The translations under genes were made by a program, and so were the position numbers. Shown here in pieces: positions 19,239-29,977 of a stretch of 64,000 nt of DNA. Source of the stretch: Pseudomonas deceptionensis (GTDB taxonomy: Bacteria > Pseudomonadota > Gammaproteobacteria > Pseudomonadales > Pseudomonadaceae); contig NZ_FNUD01000002.1 of NCBI RefSeq assembly GCF_900106095.1, positions 2,253,501-2,317,500 of the forward strand, given 5' to 3'. A model generated the notes under the pieces. It was not told the DNA's origin. It worked only from the letters and a program-made list of their open reading frames with translations, and searched no databases. Numbering within the stretch: position 1 is the first letter of the stretch; each line of letters starts with the position of its first letter.

Positions 19239-19766
19239 ATGTTGAATGACCCGATTCCACCTCACGTTGACCCGCGCAAATTAGCTGATCGTGGCACTAC
19301 CCTCCAAGGTGAAGTGCTGCTGGCTGATTTGGAGAGACTCTGCGACCCGCTTTCCGATACTCTCGGAACGGTCCAGGCGAAGTTTATTTTTGAACGAGAT
19401 GAACGTAGATCTGTGGTCATCCACAGCTCTATCGACACCGAGGTCAAAATGGTTTGCCAGCGCTGTCTTGAGCTGGTCACCCTGCCGATCCACAGCGAGT
19501 GCAGTTATGCTGTGGTGAAAGAGGGTGCAAATACCCAGTCGTTACCGCAAGGTTATGACGTGCTGGAACTGGGCGAAGATCCTTTGGATCTGCTGGCACT
19601 GATCGAGGAAGAGCTTTTGCTTGCCTTGCCCATTGTGCCTGCTCATCATCCGGAAGAATGCCAGCAGCCGGCGGGTCTCGATGAGCCCGATCCAGGCGAG
19701 GACGAGGTAACGCGGTCCAACCCGTTCAGTGTATTGGCGCAGTTAAAGCGTGACCCAAACGTTTAG
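19239..19766 (+). CDS. yceD: 23S rRNA accumulation protein YceD (DUF177)
   Basis: A 175-residue protein of the DUF177 family, needed for normal 23S rRNA levels in E. coli and almost always found just before rpmF. The cysteine pair CQRCLELV near residue 72 is the family mark. The N-terminus MLNDPIPPHVDPRKLADRG is the usual Pseudomonas one, so the start seems right although there is no ribosome site and the promoter lies nearly on top of it. rpmF follows after 13 bases. Confidence 0.92.
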   Translation: MLNDPIPPHVDPRKLADRGTTLQGEVLLADLERLCDPLSDTLGTVQAKFIFERDERRSVVIHSSIDTEVKMVCQRCLELVTLPIHSECSYAVVKEGANTQSLPQGYDVLELGEDPLDLLALIEEELLLALPIVPAHHPEECQQPAGLDEPDPGEDEVTRSNPFSVLAQLKRDPNV

Positions 19767-19779
19767 GAGTTAATTAATT

Positions 19780-19962
19780 ATGGCTGTTCAGCAGAACAAA
19801 AAATCCCGCTCTGCCCGTGACATGCGTCGTTCGCACGATGCTCTTTCGGCTAGCACTCTGTCTGTAGAAAAAACCACCGGTGAAATTCACCTGCGTCACC
19901 ACGTATCGCCAGAAGGCGTATACCGTGGTCGTAAAGTGATCGACAAGGGCGCTGACGAGTAA
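19780..19962 (+). CDS. rpmF: Ribosomal protein L32
   Basis: A 60-residue basic protein of the large ribosomal subunit: [20 protein letters not shown], then the hydrophilic tail. The zinc-binding cysteines found in some L32 proteins are absent, so this is the cysteine-free form usual in gamma-proteobacteria. TAGGAGTTAATTAATT before the ATG supplies the ribosome site. It is co-transcribed with yceD and the fatty-acid genes. Confidence 0.97.
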   Translation: MAVQQNKKSRSARDMRRSHDALSASTLSVEKTTGEIHLRHHVSPEGVYRGRKVIDKGADE

Positions 19963-19966
19963 TCAC

Positions 19967-20977
19967 TTGTCCGCTCAGGTCATCGCGATCGACGCAATGG
20001 GCGGGGACTTCGGTCCCCGCAGCATTGTTCAGGCTTCTATTGCTTGCCTGTCTGCTACCCCCTCGCTGCATCTGGCCCTCGTCGGTCAACCCTCCATACT
20101 TGAAGAACTGATCGCAGGCCATTCGGCTGTGGATCGCGCGCGCCTTACCATTACTCCCGCATCAGAAGTCATCGCCATGCATGAGCGGCCTTCGCACGCC
20201 TTGCGCGGCAAGCCTGACTCGTCAATGCGTGTTGCGCTGGAGTTGTTGCGTGATGGCAAGGTGCAGGCGTGTGTGAGTTCCGGCAATACCGGTGCGCTGA
20301 TGGCGCTGTCGCGGCATGTGCTCAAGACCTTGCCGGGGATTGACCGTCCGGCGATGGTGGCGGCGGTTCCGACCCAGGCCGGCTACTGTCAGTTGCTGGA
20401 TCTGGGAGCCAATGTCGATTGCACGGCTCAGCAGTTGTTCCAGTTTGCGGTGATGGGGTCTGTGGCGGCGCAGGCGCTGGGTGTGCCTCGTCCGCGGGTT
20501 GCCTTGCTCAATATCGGCACCGAGGACGTCAAGGGTAATCAGCAGGTCAAGGAAGCTGCGGCCTTGTTGCAGGCAGCGACGGGGTTGAATTACATCGGGT
20601 TTGTCGAGGGTGATGGGGTGTACCGTGGAGAGGCCGATGTTGTGGTGTGTGACGGGTTTGTAGGCAATATCATGCTCAAATCCAGCGAAGGCCTGGCCAC
20701 GATGATTTCGGGTCGGCTGGAGGCGGTCTTCCGGCGCACGCTGTTCAGTCGGTGCGTGGGCGCGCTGGCGTTGCCCTTGATGCGGCGTTTGCAGGCTGAT
20801 CTGGCGCCTGCGCGGCATAATGGCGCGAGTTTTCTCGGGTTGCAGGGCATTGTTGTCAAAAGTCACGGTTCGGCAGGTGCTCAGGGCTTTCAGAGTGCGA
20901 TAGAGCGCGCATTGATTGAAATCCATGAAGACCTGCCAAAGCGTTTGTATGGACGCCTTGAAGGGTTGTTGCCGTAG
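19967..20977 (+). CDS. plsX: Phosphate acyltransferase PlsX
   Basis: Converts acyl-ACP to acyl-phosphate for phospholipid synthesis; a peripheral membrane protein of 336 residues. Family marks are [11 protein letters not shown] at the N-terminus, [17 protein letters not shown] near residue 104, and [26 protein letters not shown] (given in two parts: [15 protein letters not shown] and [11 protein letters not shown]) near residue 220. The only suitable start is TTG at 19967, four bases after the rpmF stop, with GACGAG as ribosome site. A rare start may hold its output below that of L32. Confidence 0.94.
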   Translation: MSAQVIAIDAMGGDFGPRSIVQASIACLSATPSLHLALVGQPSILEELIAGHSAVDRARLTITPASEVIAMHERPSHALRGKPDSSMRVALELLRDGKVQACVSSGNTGALMALSRHVLKTLPGIDRPAMVAAVPTQAGYCQLLDLGANVDCTAQQLFQFAVMGSVAAQALGVPRPRVALLNIGTEDVKGNQQVKEAAALLQAATGLNYIGFVEGDGVYRGEADVVVCDGFVGNIMLKSSEGLATMISGRLEAVFRRTLFSRCVGALALPLMRRLQADLAPARHNGASFLGLQGIVVKSHGSAGAQGFQSAIERALIEIHEDLPKRLYGRLEGLLP

Positions 20978-21103
20978 GCGTTTTGCCGCGCGAGTGCTTA
21001 AATGTGACCGCTCGGTCCAATCAGCCATCCAACTGTCAGTTTCTTGCGCCCGCTACGGCAGGGCGTCAATTCTCCGACGACAAGATCATTAGGGGCTTGT
21101 TAC

Positions 21104-22042
21104 ATGTCTACATCCCTCGCATTCGTCTTTCCAGGGCAGGGTTCGCAGTCCCTCGGCATGTTGGCCGAGCTGGGCGCGGCTCATCCGCTGGTCATTGATA
21201 CGTTCAAAGAAGCTTCCGATGCTCTGGGTTACGACCTGTGGGCGGTGACCCAAGAGGGTCCGGCAGAAAAACTGAACAGCACTGATGTTACCCAGCCAGC
21301 CATTCTGACAGCCTCGATCGCCTTGTGGCGTCTGTGGCTGGCCGAAGGCGGCAAGCGCCCGGACTTCGTTGCAGGCCACAGCCTGGGCGAGTACAGCGCG
21401 CTGGTGGCTGCCGAGTGCCTGACGCTGGCCGAAGCGGTCAAGCTGGTAGAGCGCCGCGGTCAACTGATGCAAGAAGCAGTGCCGGCCGGGCAGGGCGCCA
21501 TGGCGGCGATCCTGGGGCTGGACGATGCTGTTGTCCTGCAGGCCTGTGCCGAAGCGGCGCAGGGTGAAGTGGTCAGCGCGGTGAACTTCAACTCGCCAGG
21601 CCAGGTCGTGATTGCAGGCGCCAAGGCAGCTGTCGAGCGTGCCATGGAGCTGTGCAAGGCTGCAGGTGCCAAGCGTGCCTTGCCGCTGCCGGTCAGCGTA
21701 CCGTCGCACTGTGAGCTGATGCGCCCGGCGGCTGAGCGTTTTGCTGAGTCCATCGAAGCCATCGACTGGAAAATGCCATCGATCCCGCTGGTGCAAAACG
21801 TCAGTGCCGGTGTTGCAGCCGATCTGGACACCCTCAAGCGCGACTTGCTTGAGCAGCTGTACAAGCCTGTGCGCTGGGTTGAGTCGGTTCAATGCCTGGC
21901 GGCCAACGGCCCGGTTGAATTGGTTGAGTGCGGTCCGGGCAAGGTCCTGGTCGGCATCAGCAAGCGTTGCGCCGAAGGCGTGACGACCCACAACTTGAAT
22001 ACCCCGGATGCCTTCGCTGCCGCACGCGCGGCACTGGTCTGA
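21104..22042 (+). CDS. fabD: Malonyl-CoA:ACP transacylase
   Basis: Loads malonyl units onto ACP for fatty-acid elongation. I place the start at ATG 21104 (MSTSLAFVFPGQGSQ), behind TTAGGGGC, giving 312 residues; the open frame begins earlier but the earlier part is not family-like. The catalytic serine is in AGHSLGEYSAL (about residue 92) and the histidine is in VPSHCELMRPAA (about 200). A gap of 126 bases after plsX may hold an internal promoter. Confidence 0.95.
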   Translation: MSTSLAFVFPGQGSQSLGMLAELGAAHPLVIDTFKEASDALGYDLWAVTQEGPAEKLNSTDVTQPAILTASIALWRLWLAEGGKRPDFVAGHSLGEYSALVAAECLTLAEAVKLVERRGQLMQEAVPAGQGAMAAILGLDDAVVLQACAEAAQGEVVSAVNFNSPGQVVIAGAKAAVERAMELCKAAGAKRALPLPVSVPSHCELMRPAAERFAESIEAIDWKMPSIPLVQNVSAGVAADLDTLKRDLLEQLYKPVRWVESVQCLAANGPVELVECGPGKVLVGISKRCAEGVTTHNLNTPDAFAAARAALV

Positions 22043-22058
22043 ATTAGGAGAAGCCTGC

Positions 22059-22802
22059 ATGAGCTTGCAAGGTAAAGTTGCATTGGTAACAGGCGCAAGC
22101 CGTGGCATTGGCCAGGCTATCGCGCTGGAATTGGGTCGTCAGGGCGCCGTTGTCATCGGCACCGCGACTTCGGCTTCCGGTGCTGAGCGCATTGCTGCCA
22201 CCCTGAAAGAAAACGGTATCCAGGGTACCGGCATGGAACTCAATGTCACCAGCGATGAATCAGTCGCGGCGGTGTTGGCCAGCATTCAGGAACAGTTCGG
22301 TGCGCCGGCGATTCTGGTCAATAATGCCGGTATCACCCGCGATAACCTGATGATGCGCATGAAAGATGGCGAGTGGCATGACGTTATCGATACCAACCTG
22401 AACAGTCTGTTTCGTCTGTCCAAGGGTGTTTTGCGCGGCATGACCAAGGCCCGTTGGGGACGAATTATCAGTATTGGCTCTGTTGTGGGTGCCATGGGCA
22501 ACGCAGGCCAAGTAAACTATGCCGCTGCCAAGGCCGGCCTCGAAGGTTTCAGTCGTGCGCTGGCGCGTGAAGTGGGCTCGCGCTCGATCACCGTCAACTC
22601 GGTAGCACCAGGGTTTATCGATACTGATATGACCCGCGAGCTGCCAGAAGCACAGCGTGAAGCCTTGCAGGCACAGATTCCGCTGGGCCGCCTGGGCCAG
22701 GCACAAGAGATCGCCAGTGTGGTCTCTTTCCTGGCTTCGGACGGTGCAGCTTACGTGACTGGAGCTACAATTCCGGTCAACGGCGGGATGTACATGAGTT
22801 AA
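22059..22802 (+). CDS. fabG: 3-oxoacyl-ACP reductase
   Basis: The NADPH-dependent first reduction of each fatty-acid cycle. The start is ATG 22059, behind TTAGGAG, giving 247 residues, the standard length. It is a short-chain dehydrogenase: cofactor site TGASRGIGQAIA (12-23), NNAGITRDNLMMRM (about 88), serine in IISIGSVVGAMGN (about 138), YAAAKAG (about 151-157) and APGFIDTDMTR. It follows fabD by 16 bases. Confidence 0.96.
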   Translation: MSLQGKVALVTGASRGIGQAIALELGRQGAVVIGTATSASGAERIAATLKENGIQGTGMELNVTSDESVAAVLASIQEQFGAPAILVNNAGITRDNLMMRMKDGEWHDVIDTNLNSLFRLSKGVLRGMTKARWGRIISIGSVVGAMGNAGQVNYAAAKAGLEGFSRALAREVGSRSITVNSVAPGFIDTDMTRELPEAQREALQAQIPLGRLGQAQEIASVVSFLASDGAAYVTGATIPVNGGMYMS

Positions 22803-22874
22803 ATGTGACGGATTGCTTCAAAAAAATGTCATACGAGCTGTCTAAAATCCGTTATAAAGCTGCAATCTTTTTAT

Positions 22875-22963
22875 AGGCAGCTGGTTGTTGTGAGATGAGT
22901 GCAAAGCTTTCAGTTGAAAAACCGAAAAGCCTTTCGATACACTTGCCCACTGGCCAGCTGCCT
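22875..22963 (+). promoter_or_regulatory. Long-range inverted repeat in the acpP leader
   Basis: AGGCAGCTGG (22875-22884) and CCAGCTGCCT (22954-22963) are a perfect 10-bp pair separated by 69 bases, with a small CGAAA/TTTCG hairpin between them. AT-rich -10-like sequences (TAAAAT 22843, TTATAA near 22852) lie upstream, so the pair is probably within the acpP leader. Confidence 0.4.
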
Positions 22964-22993
22964 GAATTTGTCCATTAGGAGTGAAAACAAGGT

Positions 22994-23230
22994 ATGAGCA
23001 CCATCGAAGAACGCGTCAAGAAAATCGTAGCCGAGCAACTGGGCGTTAAAGAAGAAGAAGTGACCAATGCCGCTTCCTTCGTTGAAGACCTGGGTGCCGA
23101 CTCCCTTGACACCGTTGAGCTTGTGATGGCTCTGGAAGAGGAATTCGAGACTGAAATTCCTGACGAAGAAGCTGAAAAGATCACTACTGTACAAGCGGCT
23201 ATCGATTACGTTACTAGCCACCAGGCGTAA
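22994..23230 (+). CDS. acpP: Acyl carrier protein
   Basis: The carrier of growing acyl chains, 78 residues and strongly acidic. The phosphopantetheine serine is in [10 protein letters not shown] (residue 37). TTAGGAGTGAAAACAAGGT precedes the ATG. The gap of 191 bases upstream and the strong terminator downstream suggest a separate, abundant acpP transcript, as is usual. Confidence 0.98.
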   Translation: MSTIEERVKKIVAEQLGVKEEEVTNAASFVEDLGADSLDTVELVMALEEEFETEIPDEEAEKITTVQAAIDYVTSHQA

Positions 23231-23259
23231 TAGTTTGTAATCGTTGCTTGCTGTCATGG

Positions 23260-23295
23260 AAAAACCGCACTGCCGCTCTGGCGTGCGGTTTTTTC
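23260..23295 (+). terminator. Terminator or attenuator after acpP
   Basis: AAAACCGCAC, 12 bases, GTGCGGTTTTTT. It lies 30 bases after acpP and 45 before fabF, so part of the transcription would stop here and fabF would be made at a lower level. Confidence 0.85.
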
Positions 23296-23340
23296 TTTAG
23301 GTGTGATGCAAAGTGTCGTCAATAGAAAAAGGAGAGTGCT

Positions 23341-24585
23341 GTGTCGCGTAGACGCGTCGTAGTCACCGGTATGGGGATGTTGTCGCCACTGGGTGCGGAT
23401 GTACCAAGCACCTGGCAAGGCATTCTGGCAGGCCGAAGTGGCATTGGTCTGATCGAACACACGGATCTTTCTGCCTATTCCACCCGTTTTGGCGGCTCGG
23501 TACAGGGCTTTAATGTTGAGGATTACCTCTCCATCAAAGAATCCCGAAAACTTGACCTGTTTATTCAATACGGTCTGGCAGCCGGGTTTCAGGCTGTGCG
23601 CAATTCCGGCCTGGAAGTCACGGACGCCAATCGTGAACGCATCGGTGTGGCAATGGGGTCGGGTATTGGCGGTTTGACCAATATCGAAGAAACCAGCCGT
23701 ACCCTGCATGAGCAAGGCCCGCGGCGGATTTCCCCGTTCTTCGTGCCGGGCTCGATCATCAATATGATTTCCGGTTTTCTGTCTATCCATTTGGGTACAC
23801 AGGGGCCTAACTACGCCATTGCGACAGCCTGTACCACCGGTACGCACTGCATCGGCATGGCGGCACGCAACATTGCATACGGCGAAGCCGATGTAATGAT
23901 TGCCGGCGGTGCCGAAATGGCTGCCTGCGGTCTGGGTATGGGCGGCTTTGGTGCCTCGCGTGCATTGTCGACCCGTAATGACGACCCGACACGTGCCAGC
24001 CGTCCGTGGGACAAAGGCCGTGATGGCTTCGTTCTGTCTGACGGTGCCGGTGCGCTGGTGCTCGAAGAACTTGAGCATGCCAAGGCACGTGGCGCGACCA
24101 TCTATGCCGAGCTTATTGGCTTCGGGATGAGCGGTGACGCGTTCCACATGACCTCGCCTCCGGCTGACGGTGCGGGTGCTGCACGCTGCATCACCAATGC
24201 CTTGCGTGATGCGCAGATCAGCCCTGATCAAGTGCAGTACATCAACGCCCACGGTACCTCGACCCCTGCCGGTGACCTGGCAGAAGTCTCGGCGATCAAG
24301 TCGGTGTTCGGCGACCACGCCTACAACCTGGCCGTGAGCTCGACCAAGTCCATGACTGGTCATTTGTTGGGTGCGGCGGGCGCGGTTGAGGCGATCTTCA
24401 GCGTGCTGGCGATCAACAGCCAGATTGCACCGCCGACCATCAACCTCGATGAGCCTGATGAGGGCTGCGATCTGGACTTCGTACCGCACACAGCGCGCGA
24501 AATGCCGATCGATGTCGTGTTGTCCAACTCCTTCGGGTTTGGCGGTACCAACGGCTCGCTGGTTTTCCGCCGGTACGCCGAGTGA
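23341..24585 (+). CDS. fabF: 3-oxoacyl-ACP synthase II
   Basis: Elongates acyl-ACP by condensation with malonyl-ACP and is important for unsaturated chain length. It has 414 residues with a GTG start behind AAAGGAGAG. The catalytic triad is visible: Cys164 in [10 protein letters not shown], His in [12 protein letters not shown] (about 304), His in [12 protein letters not shown] (about 341). [14 protein letters not shown] closes the fold. pabC begins inside its stop codon. Confidence 0.97.
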   Translation: MSRRRVVVTGMGMLSPLGADVPSTWQGILAGRSGIGLIEHTDLSAYSTRFGGSVQGFNVEDYLSIKESRKLDLFIQYGLAAGFQAVRNSGLEVTDANRERIGVAMGSGIGGLTNIEETSRTLHEQGPRRISPFFVPGSIINMISGFLSIHLGTQGPNYAIATACTTGTHCIGMAARNIAYGEADVMIAGGAEMAACGLGMGGFGASRALSTRNDDPTRASRPWDKGRDGFVLSDGAGALVLEELEHAKARGATIYAELIGFGMSGDAFHMTSPPADGAGAARCITNALRDAQISPDQVQYINAHGTSTPAGDLAEVSAIKSVFGDHAYNLAVSSTKSMTGHLLGAAGAVEAIFSVLAINSQIAPPTINLDEPDEGCDLDFVPHTAREMPIDVVLSNSFGFGGTNGSLVFRRYAE

Positions 24586-25403
24586 TGCAAAGCTGGGTCG
24601 ACGGTCAACCGGCGAACGCTCTGGCGTCGCTTAAAGACCGTGGGCTGGCCTATGGCGATGGTCTGTTTGAGACCATCGCCGTCAAGGCCGGGCAACCCTT
24701 GCTGCTGGAGCTGCATCTGCAGCGTCTGGCGCTGGGTTGCTCCAGGCTGGCGATTGCTGCGGATCAGGCCTTGATTCGCAGCGAGTTGCTGGCTTATGCG
24801 CAAGCGATGGGCGAGGGCATCCTCAAGCTCATCCTGACCCGTGGCGATAGCCTGCGTGGTTATGGCGCGTCCCCCGAGGCCAAGCCTCGAAGAATCCTGC
24901 AAGCCAGTCCGGCTGCGGCTTACCCTGATGCCTACGGGCAGCAAGGTATTGCGCTGTTTGACTGTGCCACCCGTTTAGCCGAGCAACCGCTGTTGGCGGG
25001 GCTCAAGCACCTCAATCGACTCGAACAGGTGATTGCGCGTTCCGAATGGCAAGACCCGGCCTACGCCGAGGGCTTGATGCGCGACACCTCGGGCCGGGTG
25101 ATTGAGGGGGTGTTCAGCAATCTGTTTATGGTGCGCGACGGGGTTTTGATGACTGCCGACCTGCACCGTTGCGGCGTGGCCGGCGTGATGCGGGCTGCAC
25201 TGCTGGCTGCGGCCGAACGGCTGTTCATCCCTTGTCATGTCACTGACATCAGCCTTGCGCAGCTGCAGCAGGCCGATGAACTCTTCCTCTGTAACAGCGT
25301 GTATGGCGTTTGGCCCGTACGCGCATTTGCAGACCTGAGCTGGCCGGTGGGGCCACTCACCCGTAAACTGCAAGGCATTGCTCGCACCCTATTGGATGTT
25401 TGA
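24585..25403 (+). CDS. pabC: Aminodeoxychorismate lyase
   Basis: A PLP enzyme that makes p-aminobenzoate from aminodeoxychorismate for folate. About 272 residues, starting at ATG 24585 (a GTG one codon earlier is possible). The family marks are DRGLAYGDGLFETIAVK near residue 20, the PLP lysine in LKHLNRLEQVIAR (about 142), and EGVFSNLFMVRDG. It overlaps fabF by one base and is followed after three bases by mltG, an order kept widely in gamma-proteobacteria. Confidence 0.93.
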   Translation: MQSWVDGQPANALASLKDRGLAYGDGLFETIAVKAGQPLLLELHLQRLALGCSRLAIAADQALIRSELLAYAQAMGEGILKLILTRGDSLRGYGASPEAKPRRILQASPAAAYPDAYGQQGIALFDCATRLAEQPLLAGLKHLNRLEQVIARSEWQDPAYAEGLMRDTSGRVIEGVFSNLFMVRDGVLMTADLHRCGVAGVMRAALLAAAERLFIPCHVTDISLAQLQQADELFLCNSVYGVWPVRAFADLSWPVGPLTRKLQGIARTLLDV

Positions 25404-25406
25404 TTC

Positions 25407-26501
25407 GTGAAACGTAAATTCTTGGTGCTGCTGGAGACAGGTCTGGTGCTGGCGGGCTTGCTGCTGGGCGCCAGTGCCTGGAAGCTCAATTCGGCGCTGG
25501 ATCAACCCCTCAACCTGACGCAAGAGCAATTGCTCGACGTACCGGCTGGCGCCACGCCGACGGGCACGTTCAATCGTCTGGAAGCCGACGACATTCTGAA
25601 CGACGCGTTCTGGTTGCGTTTGTACTGGCGCTTCAATCTTGAGGGCCAGCCCCTGCACAGCGGTGAATACCGCATGACCCCCGGCATGACGGCCCAGGAC
25701 CTGATTGGCCTGTGGCAACGTGGCGAAGTGGTGCAATACAGCCTGACCCTGGTCGAAGGCTGGAACTTTCGTCAGGTACGCAGTGCCTTGGCCAAACATG
25801 AAAAAATCGAACAGACCCTCGACGGTCTAAGCGACAGCGAGGTCATGGAAAAACTCGGTCATCCGGGTGTATTCCCCGAAGGCCGATTCTTTCCTGACAC
25901 CTATCGCTTTGTGCGCGGCATGACCGATGCCCAACTGCTCGAAAAAGCCTACGACCGGCTGGAAAAGGTTCTGGCCCAAGAGTGGGAACAGCGCGCGCCT
26001 GATTTGCCGTACACCGGGCCTTATCAGGCTCTGATCATGGCCTCGCTGGTCGAAAAAGAAACCGGCGTGCCCCAGGAACGTGGGCAGATTGCCGGGGTTT
26101 TTGTACGTCGTATGAATATCGGCATGCCGCTGCAAACCGATCCAACGGTGATCTATGGTTTGGGCGAACGTTACAACGGCAAGCTGACCCGGGCCCATTT
26201 GCGTGAGCCTACGCCTTACAACACCTACACCATCCCCGGCTTGCCGCCGACGCCGATTGCCATGGTAGGGCGTGAAGCGATTCACGCGGCCTTGCACCCG
26301 GTCAGTGGCTCCAGCCTGTACTTTGTGGCCAAGGGTGATGGTAGCCACACGTTTTCCGATGATCTGGATGCTCACAACAGCGCCGTGCGCGAGTTCCAGA
26401 TCAAGCGCCGGGCAGATTACCGTTCGAGCCCTGCGCCGACCCCTGCTGCCGAGCCGGCGAGTACCCCGGTCGAGCCGCAAGGCCCGAAAGACACTGATTA
26501 A
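25407..26501 (+). CDS. mltG: Endolytic peptidoglycan transglycosylase MltG
   Basis: A membrane-anchored enzyme that cuts nascent glycan strands and sets their length. It has 364 residues with a GTG start three bases after pabC. The membrane anchor is at about 6-26 (LETGLVLAGLLLGASAW), followed by a LysM-like region and the YceG domain. The catalytic glutamate is in SLVEKETGVPQERG (about 216), with TDPTVIYGLG and PTPYNTYTIPGLPPTPI after it. The Pro/Ala-rich tail (about 335-364) looks disordered. Confidence 0.94.
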   Translation: MKRKFLVLLETGLVLAGLLLGASAWKLNSALDQPLNLTQEQLLDVPAGATPTGTFNRLEADDILNDAFWLRLYWRFNLEGQPLHSGEYRMTPGMTAQDLIGLWQRGEVVQYSLTLVEGWNFRQVRSALAKHEKIEQTLDGLSDSEVMEKLGHPGVFPEGRFFPDTYRFVRGMTDAQLLEKAYDRLEKVLAQEWEQRAPDLPYTGPYQALIMASLVEKETGVPQERGQIAGVFVRRMNIGMPLQTDPTVIYGLGERYNGKLTRAHLREPTPYNTYTIPGLPPTPIAMVGREAIHAALHPVSGSSLYFVAKGDGSHTFSDDLDAHNSAVREFQIKRRADYRSSPAPTPAAEPASTPVEPQGPKDTD

Positions 26502-28125
<1,624 letters not shown>

Positions 28126-28157
28126 TTTGATTGAATTGAAAAACAGGTAATTTTTAT

Positions 28158-28940
28158 ATGCTCGTTGACTCCCATTGCCACCTCGATCGTCTTGATCTGA
28201 GTGCCCATGACGGCTCGCTGGATGCGGCCCTCGAGGCTGCGCGTCAGCGCGGTGTCGGGCATTTTCTGTGTATCGGCGTGAGTGCCGACAACGCGGCTGA
28301 TGTCAAAGCCCTGACGGACCGTTATGCCGATGTGGATTGCTCGGTGGGCGTTCACCCGCTGGACGTTCAGCCGGGAGCGGCGCCAGCGCTGGACTGGCTG
28401 CTGGGCGAGCTGAACCACCCACGGGTGGTGGCCATTGGTGAAACCGGTCTGGATTACCACTACGAGCCCGAAGCCGCCGACTTGCAGCAACTGTCGTTTC
28501 GCGTGCATTTGGAAGCGGCCCAGCAGACCGGTAAGCCTGTGGTGATCCACACCCGTGGTGCCCGTGCCGATACCCTGGCCCTGCTGCGTGAAGCGGCGTT
28601 GCCCCAGGCCGGTGTGCTGCACTGTTTCACCGAAGACTGGGACATGGCCAAGGCGGCGCTGGACATGGGGTACTACATTTCCTTGTCGGGGATCGTAACC
28701 TTCCGCAATGCTGACGCTTTACGCGATGTTGCCCGTCAGGTGCCAGCAGATCGCCTGCTGGTCGAGACTGACTCGCCTTACCTCGCCCCGATCCCCTATC
28801 GTGGCAAACCGAACCTGCCGCAGTACGTGCGTGAAGTGGCAGAGTTTCTGGCCATGTTGCGCGGTGAGTCCTACGAGCGTTTTGCCGAGCAGACCACTGA
28901 AAACTTCAAGCGACTGTTCCCGCTGGCACGGGTCAGATGA
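28158..28940 (+). CDS. tatD: TatD-family deoxyribonuclease
   Basis: A metal-dependent hydrolase of 260 residues, of the YcfH/TatD type with 3'-5' DNase activity in studied members. Metal ligands are in DSHCHLDRLDL (4-14), GETGLDYHYE (about 95), HTRGARADTL (about 130), HCFTED (about 155) and ETDSPYLAP (about 207). It normally ends the tmk-holB-pilZ-tatD group; pilZ is not in front of it here. Confidence 0.95.
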   Translation: MLVDSHCHLDRLDLSAHDGSLDAALEAARQRGVGHFLCIGVSADNAADVKALTDRYADVDCSVGVHPLDVQPGAAPALDWLLGELNHPRVVAIGETGLDYHYEPEAADLQQLSFRVHLEAAQQTGKPVVIHTRGARADTLALLREAALPQAGVLHCFTEDWDMAKAALDMGYYISLSGIVTFRNADALRDVARQVPADRLLVETDSPYLAPIPYRGKPNLPQYVREVAEFLAMLRGESYERFAEQTTENFKRLFPLARVR

Positions 28941-28960
28941 TCCGTAAAAAATAGGCAGGC

Positions 28961-29075
28961 AAAAAAAACCCGGGCTCTGGGGAATCCGGGTTAAGACCAT
29001 TAGGAGTAAAACAAAGGCACACATTCCGTTGCTGCCTAAATCGGCGAAACACTTTGGGGGGGATGTCACGCCGAC
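28961..29075 (-). ncRNA. rgsA: RgsA-like small RNA
   Basis: A leftward terminator (AACCCGG...CCGGGTT followed on the minus strand by eight T, 28961-28992) has no minus-strand gene in front of it. About 105 bases upstream on the same strand lies AATACTTAA (29079-29087), close to the sigma-S -10 consensus. The predicted transcript is therefore about 115 nucleotides. In P. aeruginosa the RpoS- and Gac-dependent RNA RgsA (PA2958.1, about 120 nucleotides) lies in this same place beside tatD (from memory). Position, size, promoter type and strand logic agree; identity has not been checked by alignment. Confidence 0.72.
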
Positions 29076-29281
29076 ATATTAAGTATTGGTCAGCTTTATC
29101 CAACGTCCAGCCGGGATTGATCGTTTTTTAAACAGATTTGGAATACCCGTGCTTCGCTTGAGTACTCATTGAATCGCAAGGAAATCGTTTGCAGGCATCG
29201 ATATGCAGGATGATCCGTGCAATTTTGCGTGACTAATGCATAATACTTCGCTTCGATTTTGACCCCAACAGACCTTTTCTT

Positions 29282-29923
29282 ATGCACAAAGAACCCCGCA
29301 AGGTCCGTGAGTTTCGTCGCCGCGAGCAAGAAATTCTCGATACCGCGCTCAAGCTATTCCTCGAACTGGGTGAAGACAGTGTCACCGTCGAGATGATTGC
29401 TGATGCCGTGGGTATCGGCAAAGGCACGATCTACAAGCATTTCAAGTCCAAGGCCGAGATCTACCTGCGCCTGATGCTCGACTACGAGCGTGATTTGAAT
29501 GAGCTGCTGCATTCCGCTGACGTGGATAAAGACAAGGAGGCGCTGTCGCGGGCCTATTTTGAGTTCCGCATGCGCGACCCTCAGCGTTACCGGCTGTTTG
29601 ACCGCCTTGAAGAGAAGGTCGTCAAAGGCAATCAGGTGCCCGAGCTGGTTGAGGAGCTGCACAAGATCCGTGCTTCCAACTTTGAGCGCCTGACCCTGCT
29701 GATCAAGGGTCGTATCAGCGAAGGCAAGCTTGAAGATGTACCGCCTTACTTCCATTACTGCGCGGCCTGGGCCCTGGTGCACGGCGCCGTGGCGCTGTAT
29801 CACTCGCCATTCTGGAGCAATGTGCTGGAAGATCAGGAAGGTTTCTTTCAGTTCCTGATGGACATCGGCGTACGCATGGGCAACAAGCGCAAGCGTGACA
29901 CCGACACCCCGCCAGCGGAGTAA
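29282..29923 (+). CDS. TetR-family transcriptional regulator
   Basis: A 213-residue repressor-type protein. The N-terminal helix-turn-helix is plain (ILDTALKLFLELGEDSVTVEMIADAVGIGKGTIYKHF, residues about 20-56, given in parts: ILDTALKLFLELGEDSVT and IADAVGIGKGTIYKHF). The C-terminal ligand domain is not specific. It lies next to tatD and the small RNA, as PA2957 does in P. aeruginosa. A TAATAC-like -10 is visible about 35 bases upstream. No target gene can be named from this window. Confidence 0.9.
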   Translation: MHKEPRKVREFRRREQEILDTALKLFLELGEDSVTVEMIADAVGIGKGTIYKHFKSKAEIYLRLMLDYERDLNELLHSADVDKDKEALSRAYFEFRMRDPQRYRLFDRLEEKVVKGNQVPELVEELHKIRASNFERLTLLIKGRISEGKLEDVPPYFHYCAAWALVHGAVALYHSPFWSNVLEDQEGFFQFLMDIGVRMGNKRKRDTDTPPAE

Positions 29924-29977
29924 GCATCGCCAGCATTTGCTTCATGGCAGATGGCCTTGAAGCTTATACTCAGGCAA

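Noticed and set aside
28719..29069. 116-codon minus-strand frame over the small RNA and tatD
   Set aside because: It crosses the leftward terminator and overlaps tatD; the small RNA explains the signals better.
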